Shown here: positions 19,368 to 26,757 of the stretch, piece after piece
How positions within the stretch are numbered: position 1 is the first letter of the stretch
Layout of the letters: each line of letters opens with the position of its first letter
Source of the DNA: Comamonas testosteroni
GTDB taxonomy: Bacteria; Pseudomonadota; Gammaproteobacteria; Burkholderiales; Burkholderiaceae_C
Reading direction: 5' to 3'
Assembly (NCBI RefSeq): GCF_030505195.1
Contig: NZ_CP129672.1
Span: 1,426,001 to 1,490,000 of the forward strand
Length of the DNA: 64,000 bases
Position numbers and translations under genes: made by a program
The notes under the pieces: generated by a model
Told to the model about the DNA's origin: nothing
Database searches by the model: none
The model's input: only the letters and a program-made list of their open reading frames with translations

Positions 19368-19816
19368 GGTGTGTCGCTTTCGCTCCATATCAATGTCATT
19401 GCGATTTATCTGATAGCCGTGCGGGTATTTTCAAGACCAGAGCCCGCAACAAAGCGGCAAGACGGCTTCAAGCGCGACCTTGTTTGCGCAGGATCAAACG
19501 GTGCATCTGCACGCAGGCCACACCCGAGCATGGCGCGCCCAGCCATACCGCCGTGTAGGAGCAAGCCCACAATGCACCCGACTTCGGCAAGCTGGATCAG
19601 CCGGTTCCACGCCCGTAAACGAGCGATACAGTCCATCAGAAACCATAGCTGCTACTGCTTGATAGATAAAAGACCGAAGGCGTTCATTCATAGAATTTCG
19701 TCCAGCACAGTTAGGCAACCGCCACCATCCAAGCCTGCTCACCAGGCAAGAACCAGCATTGAGAGAGCCGCCCGACAACGGGGCTCCGTCCCGCCCATGG
19801 CAAGCCGAACAGTGCC
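19368..19816. other. 449-base gap between moaE and clpB
   Basis: This gap holds the clpB leader, a candidate heat-shock promoter (19407-19435) and a fragment resembling a left arm of the AGCTAT repeat family (ATAGCTGCTACTGCTTG, 19645-19661). Short open frames on both strands show no recognisable product. The rest carries no feature I can support. Confidence 0.5.
19407..19435 (-). promoter_or_regulatory. candidate sigma-32 promoter of clpB
   Basis: On the minus strand CTTGAAA (19435-19429) matches the heat-shock -35 element exactly. The region 13 bases further, around TATCAGAT, matches the CCCCATNT -10 poorly, so the promoter is only suggested. It lies about 40-70 bases before the clpB start. 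Confidence 0.4.
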
Positions 19817-20278
19817 TTAACGGGTCCAGCGCGCCAGCGCCTGCTCGTCACTGATGCGAGCATCCACCCAGCGTGCGCCCTGCTCGGTCTGCTCTTTTTT
19901 CCAGAACGGCGCTTCGGACTTCAGATAATCCATGATGTATTCGCAGGCCTCGAAGGATTTGCCGCGGTGGGCGCTGGTCACGGCCACCAGCACGATCTGG
20001 TCCATGGGCTGCAGCAGGCCGATACGGTGAATCACGCGCGCCCCATAGATACCAAAGCGCGTCACGGCCTTGTCGATGATGGCCTCGATCGACTTCTCGG
20101 TCATGCCGGGGTAATGCTCAAGCTCCATGCTGGAGACGGCATCGCCCTCGTTGCAGTCGCGCACCGTGCCGACAAAGCTGCAGACCGCGCCCACGCGTGC
20201 ATCGCCGGCGCGCAGGGCGGCAATCTCGGCCGAGAGGTCAAAGTCCTGGGTCTGAATGGATACACGTGCTGCAGTCAT
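19817..20278 (-). CDS. moaE: molybdopterin synthase catalytic subunit MoaE
   Basis: A 153-residue large subunit of molybdopterin synthase, which with thiocarboxylated MoaD converts cyclic pyranopterin monophosphate to molybdopterin. Family motifs are FVGTVRD, LEHYPGMTEK, RIGLLQPMD, VAVTSAHRGKSFEACEY and LKSEAPFWKKE, the last two containing the active-site lysines. The start is ATG at 20278 (MTAARVSIQ); the frame continues upstream but without similarity. Its partner moaD lies 4.3 kb away on the same strand, separated by unrelated genes, which is unusual because moaD and moaE normally adjoin. Confidence 0.94.
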   Translation of the reverse strand: MTAARVSIQTQDFDLSAEIAALRAGDARVGAVCSFVGTVRDCNEGDAVSSMELEHYPGMTEKSIEAIIDKAVTRFGIYGARVIHRIGLLQPMDQIVLVAVTSAHRGKSFEACEYIMDYLKSEAPFWKKEQTEQGARWVDARISDEQALARWTR

Positions 20279-20331
20279 GCCTGCATTGTCGCAGGCCAGC
20301 ATGGGCATGTCTGGCGCATTAGCATTGCGCC

Positions 20332-20586
20332 ATGGCCACACAAACCATCAATTTGCCAGAGTACACGCTGTACCCCTCTCCGCGCAATGAGCACCGGATG
20401 ATTTTCGAGTTCCAGCTCTTTGTGCCCTATCCCTATGAGCTGATCCACCTGCCCGACTACAACTTCAAGGGCAAGGCCACGCTGTTTGCCGCCCACCGCA
20501 AGCGCGACAACAAATCGGGTCAGCTCATCACCTGCGAGCTGGCCGTGGACATCGAGCGTTTCGAGCGCCTGTTCGAGCCGAGCTAA
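20332..20586 (+). CDS. small protein of unknown function
   Basis: An 84-residue soluble-looking protein (MATQTINLPEYTLYPSPRNE...) rich in aromatic residues, with a Tyr/Pro-rich middle (FVPYPYELIHLPDYNF) and no signal or membrane segment. It is divergent from moaE by 53 bases and is followed 3 bases after its stop by another small gene, so the two likely form an operon. The tight spacing and codon use like its neighbours support it being a real gene. I cannot name a family. Confidence 0.6.
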   Translation: MATQTINLPEYTLYPSPRNEHRMIFEFQLFVPYPYELIHLPDYNFKGKATLFAAHRKRDNKSGQLITCELAVDIERFERLFEPS

Positions 20587-20589
20587 GCC

Positions 20590-20916
20590 ATGGACGACAC
20601 CAGCCAGATTCAGCCGCCGCCCAGCTTTGCCGAGCTGTTTCGCACGCGCAGCGGCAAGCTGTCCGCCCCGATTGCCGAGGTCGTCGCACGCTACGAGCTG
20701 TGCGAAGACCTGGCAAGCCATCTGACCGAGCAGGCACAGACGCTCTATCACTCGGGAAACTCCTCCGAAGAGCAGGTGCTGCTGGGCATGCATGCGGGCC
20801 TGGCTGCGGAGGGCTCGGTCGTCACGGCGCTTGAAGCGGTCTGGATCGTTCAGCGCCTGGCCGAGCTGCTGGAATGGCGTGCACCGCAGTTCCCCATTCC
20901 AGCAGACCCGGCCTGA
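20590..20916 (+). CDS. small helical protein of unknown function
   Basis: A 108-residue, mostly helical, acidic protein (FAELFRTRSGKLSAPIAEVVARYELCEDLASHLTEQAQTL and on) with no signal peptide or membrane segment. It starts 3 bases after the stop of the preceding small gene and probably shares its transcript. The composition resembles small regulatory or accessory proteins, but no motif supports a specific role. It is convergent with the unknown gene ending at 20999. Confidence 0.6.
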   Translation: MDDTSQIQPPPSFAELFRTRSGKLSAPIAEVVARYELCEDLASHLTEQAQTLYHSGNSSEEQVLLGMHAGLAAEGSVVTALEAVWIVQRLAELLEWRAPQFPIPADPA

Positions 20917-20998
20917 AAACCTGGACAGAACCGATTTTCAGCGCTGTCAGAGCAGCATTATTCGGCCCAATTTCAGGAGCCTGCCGCTCTGGAGCAGA

Positions 20999-21586
20999 TC
21001 AGAAGGCCCCGGCAGGCGCATGCAGCCGCTGCCAGGCCAAGGCCCGCCAGCCAGGCGTTCCATAGCCAGCGACCAGATCTCGCCCTATGGCGGCCCAGGC
21101 CGGGTCGGCCGCGCTCAAGCCCAAGGCCTCGATGAACGGCGCTTGCACGATGAAGCACTGGCGCCGATAAGGCAGCAAAAAACCATCCACCTGCTGTGCG
21201 AGCACACTGCGCGCCTGTGCGTACTCGCTGAACCAGATGTGCAAAAGAATGCCGCTACGCGGCGCATGCCAGAAGCTGCCCATGTCATCACCGGCAGCCG
21301 CCAGCGCTCCCAGCACCAGACGCGCCTGCTCCCAGCCGGCAAAGCCGACCTCGCGCGCCGCCTGATGCAAGTGGTCGCGCAATGAGGCCGAGCCCGCAGA
21401 ACCCTCGCGCCGCGCGCGGCTCAAGCGCACGCGGGCACGCACCTTGATCTCGTCGACCAGGGCCTGCGGCGACAGGAATCCTGAAACAGAACTGGCCCCC
21501 ATGGCCGGACCCGACGGGTCAATGGCTACAGCGCCATCGGGCAGTGCTTGGCCTGCGCTCATGGCATTCACGGCTTCGCGGCTCAT
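20999..21586 (-). CDS. protein of unknown function, coupled to GIY-YIG gene
   Basis: A 195-residue protein I cannot assign. Its start ATG at 21586 overlaps the stop of the GIY-YIG gene in an ATGA junction, so the two are translated together. The N-terminal 35 residues are low in complexity; the rest is helical and includes an Arg-rich stretch (KVRARVRLSRARREG) and a Trp-rich core (GFAGWEQARLV, GSFWHAPRSG, GTPGWRALAWQR). No membrane segment is seen. The coupling suggests a role beside the putative nuclease-fold partner, possibly in the same complex, but that is inference from position only. Confidence 0.6.
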   Translation of the reverse strand: MSREAVNAMSAGQALPDGAVAIDPSGPAMGASSVSGFLSPQALVDEIKVRARVRLSRARREGSAGSASLRDHLHQAAREVGFAGWEQARLVLGALAAAGDDMGSFWHAPRSGILLHIWFSEYAQARSVLAQQVDGFLLPYRRQCFIVQAPFIEALGLSAADPAWAAIGRDLVAGYGTPGWRALAWQRLHAPAGAF

Positions 21587-21933
21587 GGCTGCACCCCTTG
21601 CAGCTCTTGTTGCCACAGGGACAGCAGAGCCTGAAGTTCGGCGTCATAGTCGAACAAGGGATCCTCGCGCTCCTTCACGCGGTCCAGTACCTCAAAACGA
21701 AATGCCTGCGCGCCATGGCGCGCCCAGGCCTGGGCCAGGGCCACATCGCGCCGGGAGCCATTGCTCAGCTCGAACCGCAGGCGGTTGAGTATTGCGTCCA
21801 CATTGCGGCTGGCACCCAGGCGCAACAGGTCGGCGGCATCGCAGCGCACCGCGTAGATGCCCATGGCGGGAAACGCCTGTTTGTAGTCCCGCGTCAGCGC
21901 GCGCCGCGCCTGGGGATGAAGAGATGAAGTCAT
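21583..21933 (-). CDS. GIY-YIG-like nuclease-family protein
   Basis: A 116-residue protein with the N-terminal signature of a GIY-YIG domain: MGIYAVRC, then the second motif reduced to RLGAS, followed by NVDAILNRLRFELSNGSRRDVALAQAW, where the Arg of the helix is present. The final Glu-containing region FRFEVLDRVKERED fits the fold. The second YIG motif is not intact, so nuclease activity is uncertain. The start is set at ATG 21933 (MTSSLHPQA); the frame is open further upstream without similarity. It is translationally coupled to the unknown gene downstream. Confidence 0.65.
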   Translation of the reverse strand: MTSSLHPQARRALTRDYKQAFPAMGIYAVRCDAADLLRLGASRNVDAILNRLRFELSNGSRRDVALAQAWARHGAQAFRFEVLDRVKEREDPLFDYDAELQALLSLWQQELQGVQP

Positions 21934-22104
21934 GACAGTGCTCCAGGTTGCATCGGAGCCTCCCGCGCAGGGCCCGTAAAACAACCATGGTCTGACAGAA
22001 CATCGACATCGAGCGTGAACACGCCGCCTAAAGCAAGGGTGAGAGCCTCTTGTGCGGGCAGGCGCCCCTTTGCACCTGTGAGCCGCGATTCTAGAGCAAG
22101 AGCC

Positions 22105-22677
22105 TCAGAGCAGTGCAGGTTTCAGTTGCTCGACCAGCTTGCGTCCGAAAGCCACATCGGGCTGCAGACCGTAAAGAATGCGATAGACGATGGGTGCCAC
22201 CAACTGGTCCAGCATGGTGTCCACATCGGGACCCGACTCGCCACGCGCCCGGGCCCGGCTGAGCACTATGCCAAGCTGGTCGCGGATGATGTCCACGCAG
22301 GCGCAGGTCACCTGGTCTTCCTGGGTCGCCACCAAGGTATCGCGCAGCAAGGTGCGCCCCAGGGGCGAACCCATTTCCTCGATGTATTGCTCGGTCCAGG
22401 CCTGCAGATCGCCATGCAGGCTGCCCGTGTCCGCAGGCTCGGCAATGGGACGGATGCGCTCCAGTGCCACATCGGCCAGCAACTGCGGCAGATCGCCCCA
22501 GCGGCGGTACAGCGTGGAAGGAGTCACTCCGGCTTCGGTGGCGATCAGGGGGAAGGTGAGCTCCTCGCGCGGCATGCGCTCCAGCAGTTTCCTCACCGCC
22601 TGATGCACGCTGGCCTGTACACGGGAGCTGCGCCCGCCCGGCCGGGATTGGACTGGGTCTTTTGCAATCATGGTCAT
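22105..22677 (-). CDS. TetR/AcrR family transcriptional regulator
   Basis: A 190-residue repressor-type protein. The N-terminal helix-turn-helix is in about residues 20-65, with FPLIATEAGVTPSTLYRRWGDLPQLL as the TetR recognition region. The C-terminal ligand domain has features of the TetR_C families used by efflux regulators. It is divergent from an MFS transporter gene 89 bases away, and the intergenic region carries a perfect 9-5-9 inverted repeat (22692-22714), which is the expected arrangement for a repressor controlling both genes. The inducer is unknown. Confidence 0.88.
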   Translation of the reverse strand: MTMIAKDPVQSRPGGRSSRVQASVHQAVRKLLERMPREELTFPLIATEAGVTPSTLYRRWGDLPQLLADVALERIRPIAEPADTGSLHGDLQAWTEQYIEEMGSPLGRTLLRDTLVATQEDQVTCACVDIIRDQLGIVLSRARARGESGPDVDTMLDQLVAPIVYRILYGLQPDVAFGRKLVEQLKPALL

Positions 22678-22691
22678 TAAAGCTAAATATT

Positions 22692-22714
22692 TGCGTTAGT
22701 GAGAAACTAACGCA
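22692..22714. promoter_or_regulatory. inverted-repeat operator between tetR-like gene and MFS gene
   Basis: TGCGTTAGT (22692-22700) and ACTAACGCA (22706-22714) are perfect inverted copies with a 5-base spacer. It sits 15 bases from the regulator start and 53 bases from the transporter start, where binding would block both promoters. Further partial copies (ACGCA, GCAAACGC) follow to the right. Confidence 0.75.
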
Positions 22715-22766
22715 GAATACGCAAACGCAAAAAATTTGCTTTTATGGTAGCGGAGCCTGCTTTTCC

Positions 22767-23960
22767 ATGCCCACATCCTCTATATCCCTGACTGCCGCGT
22801 CCACCACCCGCAGCATGGCCGCCGTCGCGCTGACCCTGGCCAGTTTTCTGGCCGCCTCCAGCGCTCCAACGCCCTTGTATCGGCTCTACCAGCAGGCCTG
22901 GGGCTTTTCTTCGGGCATGCTGACCCTGATCTTTGCGGTCTATGCCTTCAGTCTGCTCGTCGCCCTGCTCACCATGGGCGCACTGTCCGATTACCTGGGC
23001 CGGCGCCCCGTCATTCTTGCCGCCCTGGGACTGGAGGCAATCTCCATGCTGATGTTCGCCCATGCACAGGATGCGCAAGCCTTGCTCTGGTCGCGCGTGG
23101 TGCAGGGCTTTGCCACCGGCATGGCCAGCGCAGCCCTGGGCGCGACCCTGCTCGATCTGGACCGCGAACGCGGTGCGCTGATCAATACGCTGTCTCCCAT
23201 GCTGGGTATGGCAGCCGGCGTGTTCGGCGCCAACCAACTGGCAAGCCACGGTCACGACGGGCTGCACCAGATCTACTGGTGGCTGCTGCTGGTATTTGCG
23301 GCATCGGCCTGGGCCATTGCAGTGATGCCTGAAACCGTCAGCCGCCGCAGCGGAGCTGCGGCCTCCATGCGCCCTCGCATCCGCCTTCCCCCGCATATCC
23401 GCCCGGCGTTCATGCGCATGGCACCGCTGGATATTGCCGCCTGGGCGCTGGCAGGCTTTTATCTCTCGCTAGGCCCAACCCTGCTGCGCGTGATCACCGG
23501 CTCCACCCTGATGGCAGGCCTGGCAGTGTGCATCAACACTCTGAGCGCCGCAGCGGCCATCTGGCTGCTTCGCCACTGGACGGCCCAGCGCATGCTGCGC
23601 TTTGGTGGTTCGATTCTGCCGCTGGGCATTGTGATTTTGCTGCTGGGCGTGGCCAGCCACAGCCTGACGCTGATGGTGGCCGCCTCCATCATTGCCGGTG
23701 CGGGCTTTGGCGTGGGCTTTCAAGGGGCACTGCGCAGCGTGCTGCCACTGGCCGAGCCGCATGAACGCGGCGGCCTGCTGTCCACCATCTATGTGCTGAG
23801 CTATCTGGCCTTCAGCCTGCCGGCCATTGCGGCAGGCCTGCTGACCCAGAGCCTGGGGCTGGTGCCCACCACCTATGGCTATGGTCTGATGCTGATTGTG
23901 CTGGGCTTGCTGGCACTGGCTGCTACAAGGCAGAAAGCGGTCACCCTGCATGGCGCATAA
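22767..23960 (+). CDS. MFS transporter, drug-efflux type
   Basis: A 397-residue major facilitator protein with about 12 hydrophobic segments. The motif between segments 2 and 3 is visible as GALSDYLGRRPVI, the standard cytoplasmic loop motif A (GxLSDRxGRRxxL). The early segment has ASSAPTPLYRLYQQ, seen in several efflux-type MFS proteins. The start is set at ATG 22767, where the membrane protein begins; the upstream frame runs through the operator region. It is divergent from a TetR-type regulator, so the substrate is likely a toxic compound that also acts as inducer, but it cannot be named. Confidence 0.87.
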   Translation: MPTSSISLTAASTTRSMAAVALTLASFLAASSAPTPLYRLYQQAWGFSSGMLTLIFAVYAFSLLVALLTMGALSDYLGRRPVILAALGLEAISMLMFAHAQDAQALLWSRVVQGFATGMASAALGATLLDLDRERGALINTLSPMLGMAAGVFGANQLASHGHDGLHQIYWWLLLVFAASAWAIAVMPETVSRRSGAAASMRPRIRLPPHIRPAFMRMAPLDIAAWALAGFYLSLGPTLLRVITGSTLMAGLAVCINTLSAAAAIWLLRHWTAQRMLRFGGSILPLGIVILLLGVASHSLTLMVAASIIAGAGFGVGFQGALRSVLPLAEPHERGGLLSTIYVLSYLAFSLPAIAAGLLTQSLGLVPTTYGYGLMLIVLGLLALAATRQKAVTLHGA

Positions 23961-24017
23961 GATGTGCGCTGCGGCTTTGCTCTGTATTGCCTGAATCATT
24001 CTCACCCGACCTTCATC

Positions 24018-24051
24018 AAAAAGCCGTGCAGCTGACGCAGCACGGCTTTTG
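24018..24051. terminator. bidirectional intrinsic terminator
   Basis: AAAAGCCGTGC (24019-24029) and GCACGGCTTTT (24040-24050) form a perfect 11-base stem with a 10-base loop. T-runs on both strands let it serve the MFS gene on the plus strand and the recombinase-like gene ending at 24069 on the minus strand. Confidence 0.8.
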
Positions 24052-24068
24052 GGGTCGGCATCACGGCC

Positions 24069-24422
24069 TCAGGCCTGGATCGGCTCCGAAGCCTTCCAGT
24101 GCGCATAGCGGTTCAGAATGCGCTGCACCTGGCCATGGGTCCACTCGCCACCCTTGGCGGCCGCAATGCCCCGCGCATTGAGTTCGGCCGCCATGGCGCG
24201 GTGGGTCAGACCTTGCTGCTGCAATTCGGCGAACAGCGCTTCGTGCTGCCTGGCAAAGGCATCGGCCGCCGATTTGCGTTTTTCCACCGTGGCGCGGATA
24301 TTGGCCGCACCGGCCGTGCCCAGCTTGACTCCGCGCTCGCGCGCTTCAGCCAGAGCCTTGCGGGTGCGGGCACTGATCTCGGGGTTGACTTCGGGAGTGG
24401 ACAAATCGGCGGTTTCGCTCAT
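24069..24422 (-). CDS. serine-recombinase C-terminal domain protein lacking the catalytic domain
   Basis: A 117-residue protein resembling the part of serine site-specific recombinases after the catalytic domain: ISARTRKALAEARERGVKLG is the end of the linker helix, and AMAAELNARGIAAAKGGEW followed by THGQVQRILNR is the helix-turn-helix. The roughly 140-residue resolvase domain with its catalytic Ser is absent, and only 126 bases separate the start from the moaD end, so there is no room for it. It is thus either a remnant of a mobile element or a retained DNA-binding protein. The start is ATG at 24422 (MSETADLS). Confidence 0.65.
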   Translation of the reverse strand: MSETADLSTPEVNPEISARTRKALAEARERGVKLGTAGAANIRATVEKRKSAADAFARQHEALFAELQQQGLTHRAMAAELNARGIAAAKGGEWTHGQVQRILNRYAHWKASEPIQA

Positions 24423-24548
24423 GGCATTAGAGATGGGTATATGACTCAGGGACTGACCCCGCAACCATTGCGGGGACAGCACAGCAGCGGTGTGCGAGGC
24501 AACAAGCGGCAAAGCTCCTGGAGCCGCCGCCACGCGCTCAAGGGCTGA

Positions 24549-24803
24549 TCAGCCGCCCGTCACAGGCGGGAAGAACGCCACTTCATCGCCATTGCTGAGC
24601 ACGGCATCGGCATCGCAGATATCCTGGTTCAGCGCCATGCGCACGGCCTTGCCGGCAGCCAGCACCTGGGCAGCCGCATCGCTGCGGCTCATCAGTTGCT
24701 CGCGCAATGCTCCCACGGTGGCAGCCGGGGTCTGCAGGCTTTCGCTGCCCGTACCCAAGGCTTCCCGGATAGAGGCGAAATATCGAATCGTAACGGTCTT
24801 CAT
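24549..24803 (-). CDS. moaD: molybdopterin synthase sulfur carrier subunit MoaD
   Basis: An 84-residue ubiquitin-like protein ending in VTGG, the di-glycine tail that is thiocarboxylated to carry sulfur to MoaE. MKTVTIRYFASIREALG is the typical start. ATG at 24803 has GGAG six bases upstream; ATG at 24815, which overlaps the moeA stop as TGATG, is the alternative and would couple translation to moeA. It is the last gene of mobB-moeA-moaD. The moaE gene that would normally follow lies beyond about 4 kb of other genes. Confidence 0.93.
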   Translation of the reverse strand: MKTVTIRYFASIREALGTGSESLQTPAATVGALREQLMSRSDAAAQVLAAGKAVRMALNQDICDADAVLSNGDEVAFFPPVTGG

Positions 24804-24814
24804 CTCCAACTCCA

Positions 24815-26071
24815 TCAGGCCATGAGTTCGGCAAACGGGATAAAGCGCACGCTGTCTCCCATGGCAATCGTGGTGCCGGCAGGGTTGTCCACCACGCCGT
24901 CGCCCCAGGCCGTGGAAGTCAGCACGCCCGAGCTCTGGTTTCTGAACAGCTCCAGCCCGCCACGCTCGTTGTAGCGCACCCGCAGAAACTCTCTGCGCTT
25001 GTCGCCCTTTGGCCACTCGAAATCGGCGCGCGCATCGATGGCACGCGGCAGCACATGCTGCACGCCTTGCAGACGCAGCAAAAAGGGGCGCACCAGCACC
25101 TGGAAGGTGACAAAGCTGGAGACCGGATTGCCCGGCAGCCCGATGAAGTGTGCAAAGCCTGTGCCGGACTCGCGATTGACGCGGCCATACGCAAAAGGCT
25201 TGCCGGGCTTGATGTTGATCTGCCAGAGATCCAGCTGCCCCAACTCCTGAACCGCGGGCTTGATATGGTCTTCCTCGCCCACGGAGACGCCGCCGCTGGT
25301 GACGATCACATCGTGGTCCATGGCGGCATCGGCCAACGCTGCAATCGTGGCCTCGCGGTCGTCGGGCACTATGCCCAGATCCGTCACCTCGCAGCCCATG
25401 CGCAACAGCAATGCACGCAGGAAGAAGCGGTTGCTGTTGTAGATGCTGCCAGCTGGCATGTCCTGCGGTGCCACGGTGCCGGGCATGACCAGTTCATCGC
25501 CGGTGGAGAACAGGGCCACTCGCGGCTTGCGTGCCACCTGCAGGCTGGCGAAACCCATGCTGGCAGCCAGACCAAGATGGGCCGGCGTGAGGCGGGTGCC
25601 GCCCTCGATCACGGTCGCTCCCTGCGTGATGTCCTCGCCCGCGCGGCGAATCCACTGACCGAGCCGTGGCTCGACCTTGATGCGCACGCGGCCGTCATCG
25701 AGCAATTCGCAGTCCTCCTGCATGACGATGGCATCGGCCCCGGCAGGCACGGGCGCGCCCGTGAAAATCCGGGCGACGGTGCCAGCGGCCAGTGCCTCGG
25801 GCGAGGTGCCGGCAGGGATGCGCTGCGACACCGGCAGTACCGCCGTGCCGCCCGCACATTCGGCGGCGCGCACGGCATAGCCATCCATGGCCGAATTGTC
25901 CTGGGGCGGCACTTGCAGCGGCGAGACGGCGGCCTGCAGCAGCACGCGGCCATCGGCATCAAAGGTGTCCACCATCTGCATGCCGGCCTGGGGCCGGGCA
26001 TGGGCCAGCAGCTCCTGCAGGGCTTCATCCAGAGGTTTGAGCGGCTTGCGAGGCGTCTGTGGTGCTTGCAT
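24815..26071 (-). CDS. moeA: molybdopterin molybdenumtransferase MoeA
   Basis: A 418-residue enzyme that inserts molybdate into adenylylated molybdopterin. It shows the MoeA N-terminal and domain motifs: PQDNSAMDGYAVRA, RIFTGAPVPAGADAIVMQED, the MoCF-type core TSGGVSVGEEDH, FIGLPGNPVSSFVTF and the C-terminal barrel domain. The start is ATG at 26071 with AAGGAAAGA just upstream; the frame extends further without similarity. It follows mobB by 14 bases and leads into moaD with overlap, so the three genes are one operon. Confidence 0.95.
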   Translation of the reverse strand: MQAPQTPRKPLKPLDEALQELLAHARPQAGMQMVDTFDADGRVLLQAAVSPLQVPPQDNSAMDGYAVRAAECAGGTAVLPVSQRIPAGTSPEALAAGTVARIFTGAPVPAGADAIVMQEDCELLDDGRVRIKVEPRLGQWIRRAGEDITQGATVIEGGTRLTPAHLGLAASMGFASLQVARKPRVALFSTGDELVMPGTVAPQDMPAGSIYNSNRFFLRALLLRMGCEVTDLGIVPDDREATIAALADAAMDHDVIVTSGGVSVGEEDHIKPAVQELGQLDLWQINIKPGKPFAYGRVNRESGTGFAHFIGLPGNPVSSFVTFQVLVRPFLLRLQGVQHVLPRAIDARADFEWPKGDKRREFLRVRYNERGGLELFRNQSSGVLTSTAWGDGVVDNPAGTTIAMGDSVRFIPFAELMA

Positions 26072-26085
26072 TGCTGTGTCTTTCC

Positions 26086-26628
26086 TTAGTTCTTGTATTG
26101 CAGAGAATCCGAATGAGCCAGCAGCCATTGCAGCACCAACTGTGGCTGGTTCAGATCCAGCACGGGCTGCAGAGGCGCTTGCGGCAGGTCATGGGCAGCG
26201 TCGGTGGCCACGGCCAGCACCCGAGGGTCATGCGGAAACAGAGGCTCCAGGCTTTTGCCTCTATTGAGCCTGTCCTGCTGCTGCCGCCAGACCTCTATCT
26301 TGGGCAACTCGCCATGCTTGAAGCCTTCAACCAGCACCCAGTCCACGCTGGGGTCCAGCTGCGCCAGCATATGGTGCACGCTCAGCGGTACAGGCTGCTC
26401 GTATTCGCGCATCAGCGCCAGGCGCCTATCGGAGGCGAGCAGCACTTCATAAGCGCCAGCCTTGCGATGACGCCAGCTGTCCTTGCCCTCTTGGTCCACA
26501 TCAAAGTCATGGTGGGCATGCTTGATGACCGAGACCCTGAGGCCGCGCTGCTTCATCAGCATCACCAGCGCCTCGACCAGGCCGGTCTTGCCCGCGCCCG
26601 AATATCCGGCAAAGCCTATGACCTTCAT
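26086..26628 (-). CDS. mobB: molybdopterin-guanine dinucleotide biosynthesis protein MobB
   Basis: A 180-residue P-loop GTP-binding protein that assists MobA in forming the guanine-dinucleotide form of molybdenum cofactor. The Walker A motif is GYSGAGKT (residues 8-15), followed by SVIKHAHHDFDVDQEGKDSWRH, a strongly conserved MobB segment, and WVLVEGFKHGELPKIEV. First gene of mobB-moeA-moaD. No mobA is in the window. Confidence 0.92.
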   Translation of the reverse strand: MKVIGFAGYSGAGKTGLVEALVMLMKQRGLRVSVIKHAHHDFDVDQEGKDSWRHRKAGAYEVLLASDRRLALMREYEQPVPLSVHHMLAQLDPSVDWVLVEGFKHGELPKIEVWRQQQDRLNRGKSLEPLFPHDPRVLAVATDAAHDLPQAPLQPVLDLNQPQLVLQWLLAHSDSLQYKN

Positions 26629-26643
26629 CTTGATTTCAATATA

Positions 26644-26680
26644 TTTTTGATAGCTACCAATGCTCTACGGGAAAGCGCAG
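26644..26680. repeat. partial AGCTAT-family repeat arm upstream of mobB
   Basis: TTTTTGATAGCTACC (26644-26658) matches the left arm of the AT-flanked repeat family. A convincing right arm is missing; the sequence continues to the thrC terminator. Probably a decayed or half copy. Confidence 0.4.
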
Positions 26681-26700
26681 AACACCAATTTTATTCAAAG

Positions 26701-26736
26701 AAAAAAAGCACCTGTCGCCAAGCCACAGGTGCTTTT
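26701..26736 (-). terminator. thrC: thrC intrinsic terminator
   Basis: On the minus strand AGCACCTGT and ACAGGTGCT (26733-26707) form a perfect 9-base stem with a 9-base loop, followed by seven T. It lies 25 bases after the thrC stop. A shorter T-run on the plus strand makes it weakly bidirectional. Confidence 0.85.
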
Positions 26737-26757
26737 CAAGCTTAGCGCCGCAGGACT

